Assembly (NCBI GenBank): GCA_020860745.1
Contig: JAJBTR010000390.1
Coordinates: forward strand, 1-6,455
Reading direction: 5' to 3'
Length of the DNA: 6,455 bases
From: Lachnospiraceae bacterium
GTDB taxonomy: Bacteria > Bacillota > Clostridia > Lachnospirales > Lachnospiraceae
Shown here piece after piece: positions 5,995 to 6,455 of the stretch (the stretch's first letter is position 1; each line of letters starts with the position of its first letter). A model generated the notes under the pieces. The model did not search any database. It had not been told where the DNA came from and saw only the letters and a list, made by a program, of their open reading frames with translations. The translations under genes were made by a program, and so were the position numbers.

Positions 5995-6408
5995 TCATTG
6001 GATCACAAGGTTTTCTTTTTCCGCACTGCCATTCTCCACATGGAAAGAATTCAGCACCGGATGGTCCGCATCCGCCAGAGACAGAATCAGGTAGCTCGCC
6101 GTGCTGTCATAGGCCAGACGGATATCCTCCGCAGACGGACGCGACGGAGTCTGCGGATGGGAATGCCAGTTCCCAAGCGGCTTATACCCCAGTCGCCGCA
6201 TATCCTTTACGGCGCTTAACTGCTCCGCCGGATCCAGCGAAAAATGTTCACTGGTATGGTCAATGTTCGTCAGAAAATAGACCTTTTCAATCCGTTTTCC
6301 TTCCTCTGTCTGCGTTCCGGCGATGAGGCCGCAGGCTTCCTCCGGTACCCTTGCCTTTGCAAATTTCACAATCTGATTAAAATCGTCTTCTTTAATATAT
6401 ACTTTCAT
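5995..6408 (-). CDS. JAMM/MPN+ (M67) metallopeptidase, Mec/HcyD-like
   Basis: This 137-residue zinc peptidase is of the Mov34/MPN/PAD-1 superfamily. The JAMM signature is complete: Glu24 in PEEACGLIAG (22-31) and His82, His84, Ser92 and Asp95 in WHSHPQTPSRPSAED (81-95), i.e. HxH-x7-S-x2-D. There is no signal peptide, and the size matches stand-alone bacterial JAMM proteins. In known relatives, Mycobacterium Mec releases cysteine from the sulfur carrier CysO, and Wolinella HcyD trims the last residue of the carrier HcyS to expose Gly-Gly for thiocarboxylation. The PEEACG...AG and SLDPAEQL (57-64) segments resemble Mec as I remember it. Its place at the head of a sulfate-reduction gene set supports a sulfur-carrier role, but no carrier or ThiF-type activator is in view. 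GGAAGGA ends 7 nt before the ATG. A generic deubiquitinase-like or phage-type M67 peptidase is the less likely alternative. Confidence 0.9.
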   Translation of the reverse strand: MKVYIKEDDFNQIVKFAKARVPEEACGLIAGTQTEEGKRIEKVYFLTNIDHTSEHFSLDPAEQLSAVKDMRRLGYKPLGNWHSHPQTPSRPSAEDIRLAYDSTASYLILSLADADHPVLNSFHVENGSAEKENLVIQ

Positions 6409-6434
6409 CTGCTTTTCCTTCCTGCTTTAATCAT

Positions 6435-6440
6435 AGTATA
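6435..6440 (-). promoter_or_regulatory. Possible -10 element upstream of the JAMM gene
   Basis: TATACT on the minus strand lies 26 nt before the JAMM start codon, in an A/T-rich stretch. The matching -35 would fall at or beyond the window edge, so it cannot be checked. If real, it would start the message for the whole set with a short leader. If JAMM is instead internal to a longer operon, this is chance. Confidence 0.3.
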
Positions 6441-6455
6441 CATACAGGTTATGTA

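Noticed and set aside
1..6455. tRNA, rRNA, riboswitch, CRISPR array or insertion sequence
   Set aside because: No cloverleaf, conserved rRNA segment, S-box/T-box core, spaced repeats or transposase were seen on either strand.

Overview
All the credible genes lie on the minus strand and read from right (6455) to left (1). They form one compact sulfur-assimilation gene set. In transcription order they are: a JAMM/M67 metallopeptidase (6408-5995), a cysteine-type sulfatase without a signal peptide (5967-4447), a flavoprotein APS reductase alpha subunit (4251-2380), its small 2x[4Fe-4S] beta subunit (2267-1956), sulfate adenylyltransferase subunit CysD (1926-1024), and the first 341 residues of the GTPase subunit CysN (1024 to beyond position 1). 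The long plus-strand open frames are antisense shadows of these genes.

The organism is most likely an anaerobic Firmicute of the Clostridia, plausibly a gut Lachnospiraceae-type bacterium of balanced to moderately high GC. Three things suggest this. The genes have purine-rich Shine-Dalgarno sites. The pairing of an AprA/AprB-type APS reductase with heterodimeric CysDN, rather than thioredoxin-dependent CysH or Sat-type ATP sulfurylase, is one I recall from clostridial assimilation loci such as that of Clostridium acetobutylicum. The sulfatase is cysteine-type, which in strict anaerobes is activated by a radical-SAM maturase. This placement is inference; no rRNA or taxonomic marker is present.

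The genes fit one pathway. The sulfatase would free sulfate from an imported organic sulfate ester. CysD and CysN would turn sulfate into adenosine 5'-phosphosulfate (APS) with ATP and GTP hydrolysis. The AprA/AprB pair would reduce APS to sulfite and AMP. The JAMM peptidase resembles enzymes that act on ubiquitin-like sulfur carriers (Mec of Mycobacterium, HcyD of Wolinella), so it may link reduced sulfur to cysteine or homocysteine synthesis. No transporter, sulfite reductase, sulfur-carrier protein, E1-like ThiF protein or sulfatase maturase is visible here; they would have to lie outside the window.

Spacing is tight at three junctions: 27 nt between JAMM and sulfatase, 29 nt between aprB and cysD, and a 1-nt overlap between cysD and cysN. 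Two gaps are wider: 177 nt before the ORF start at 4269 (195 nt before the preferred aprA start at 4251) and 112 nt between aprA and aprB. The gaps hold short palindromes and small possible open frames but no convincing intrinsic terminator, so one polycistronic message is the simplest reading.

The oddest items are the sulfatase placed inside a sulfate-activation/reduction operon, a repeat-bearing hydrophilic linker of about 64 residues inside AprA, a misleading strong Shine-Dalgarno/ATG pair out of frame just upstream of aprA, and a 33-codon open frame between aprA and aprB.
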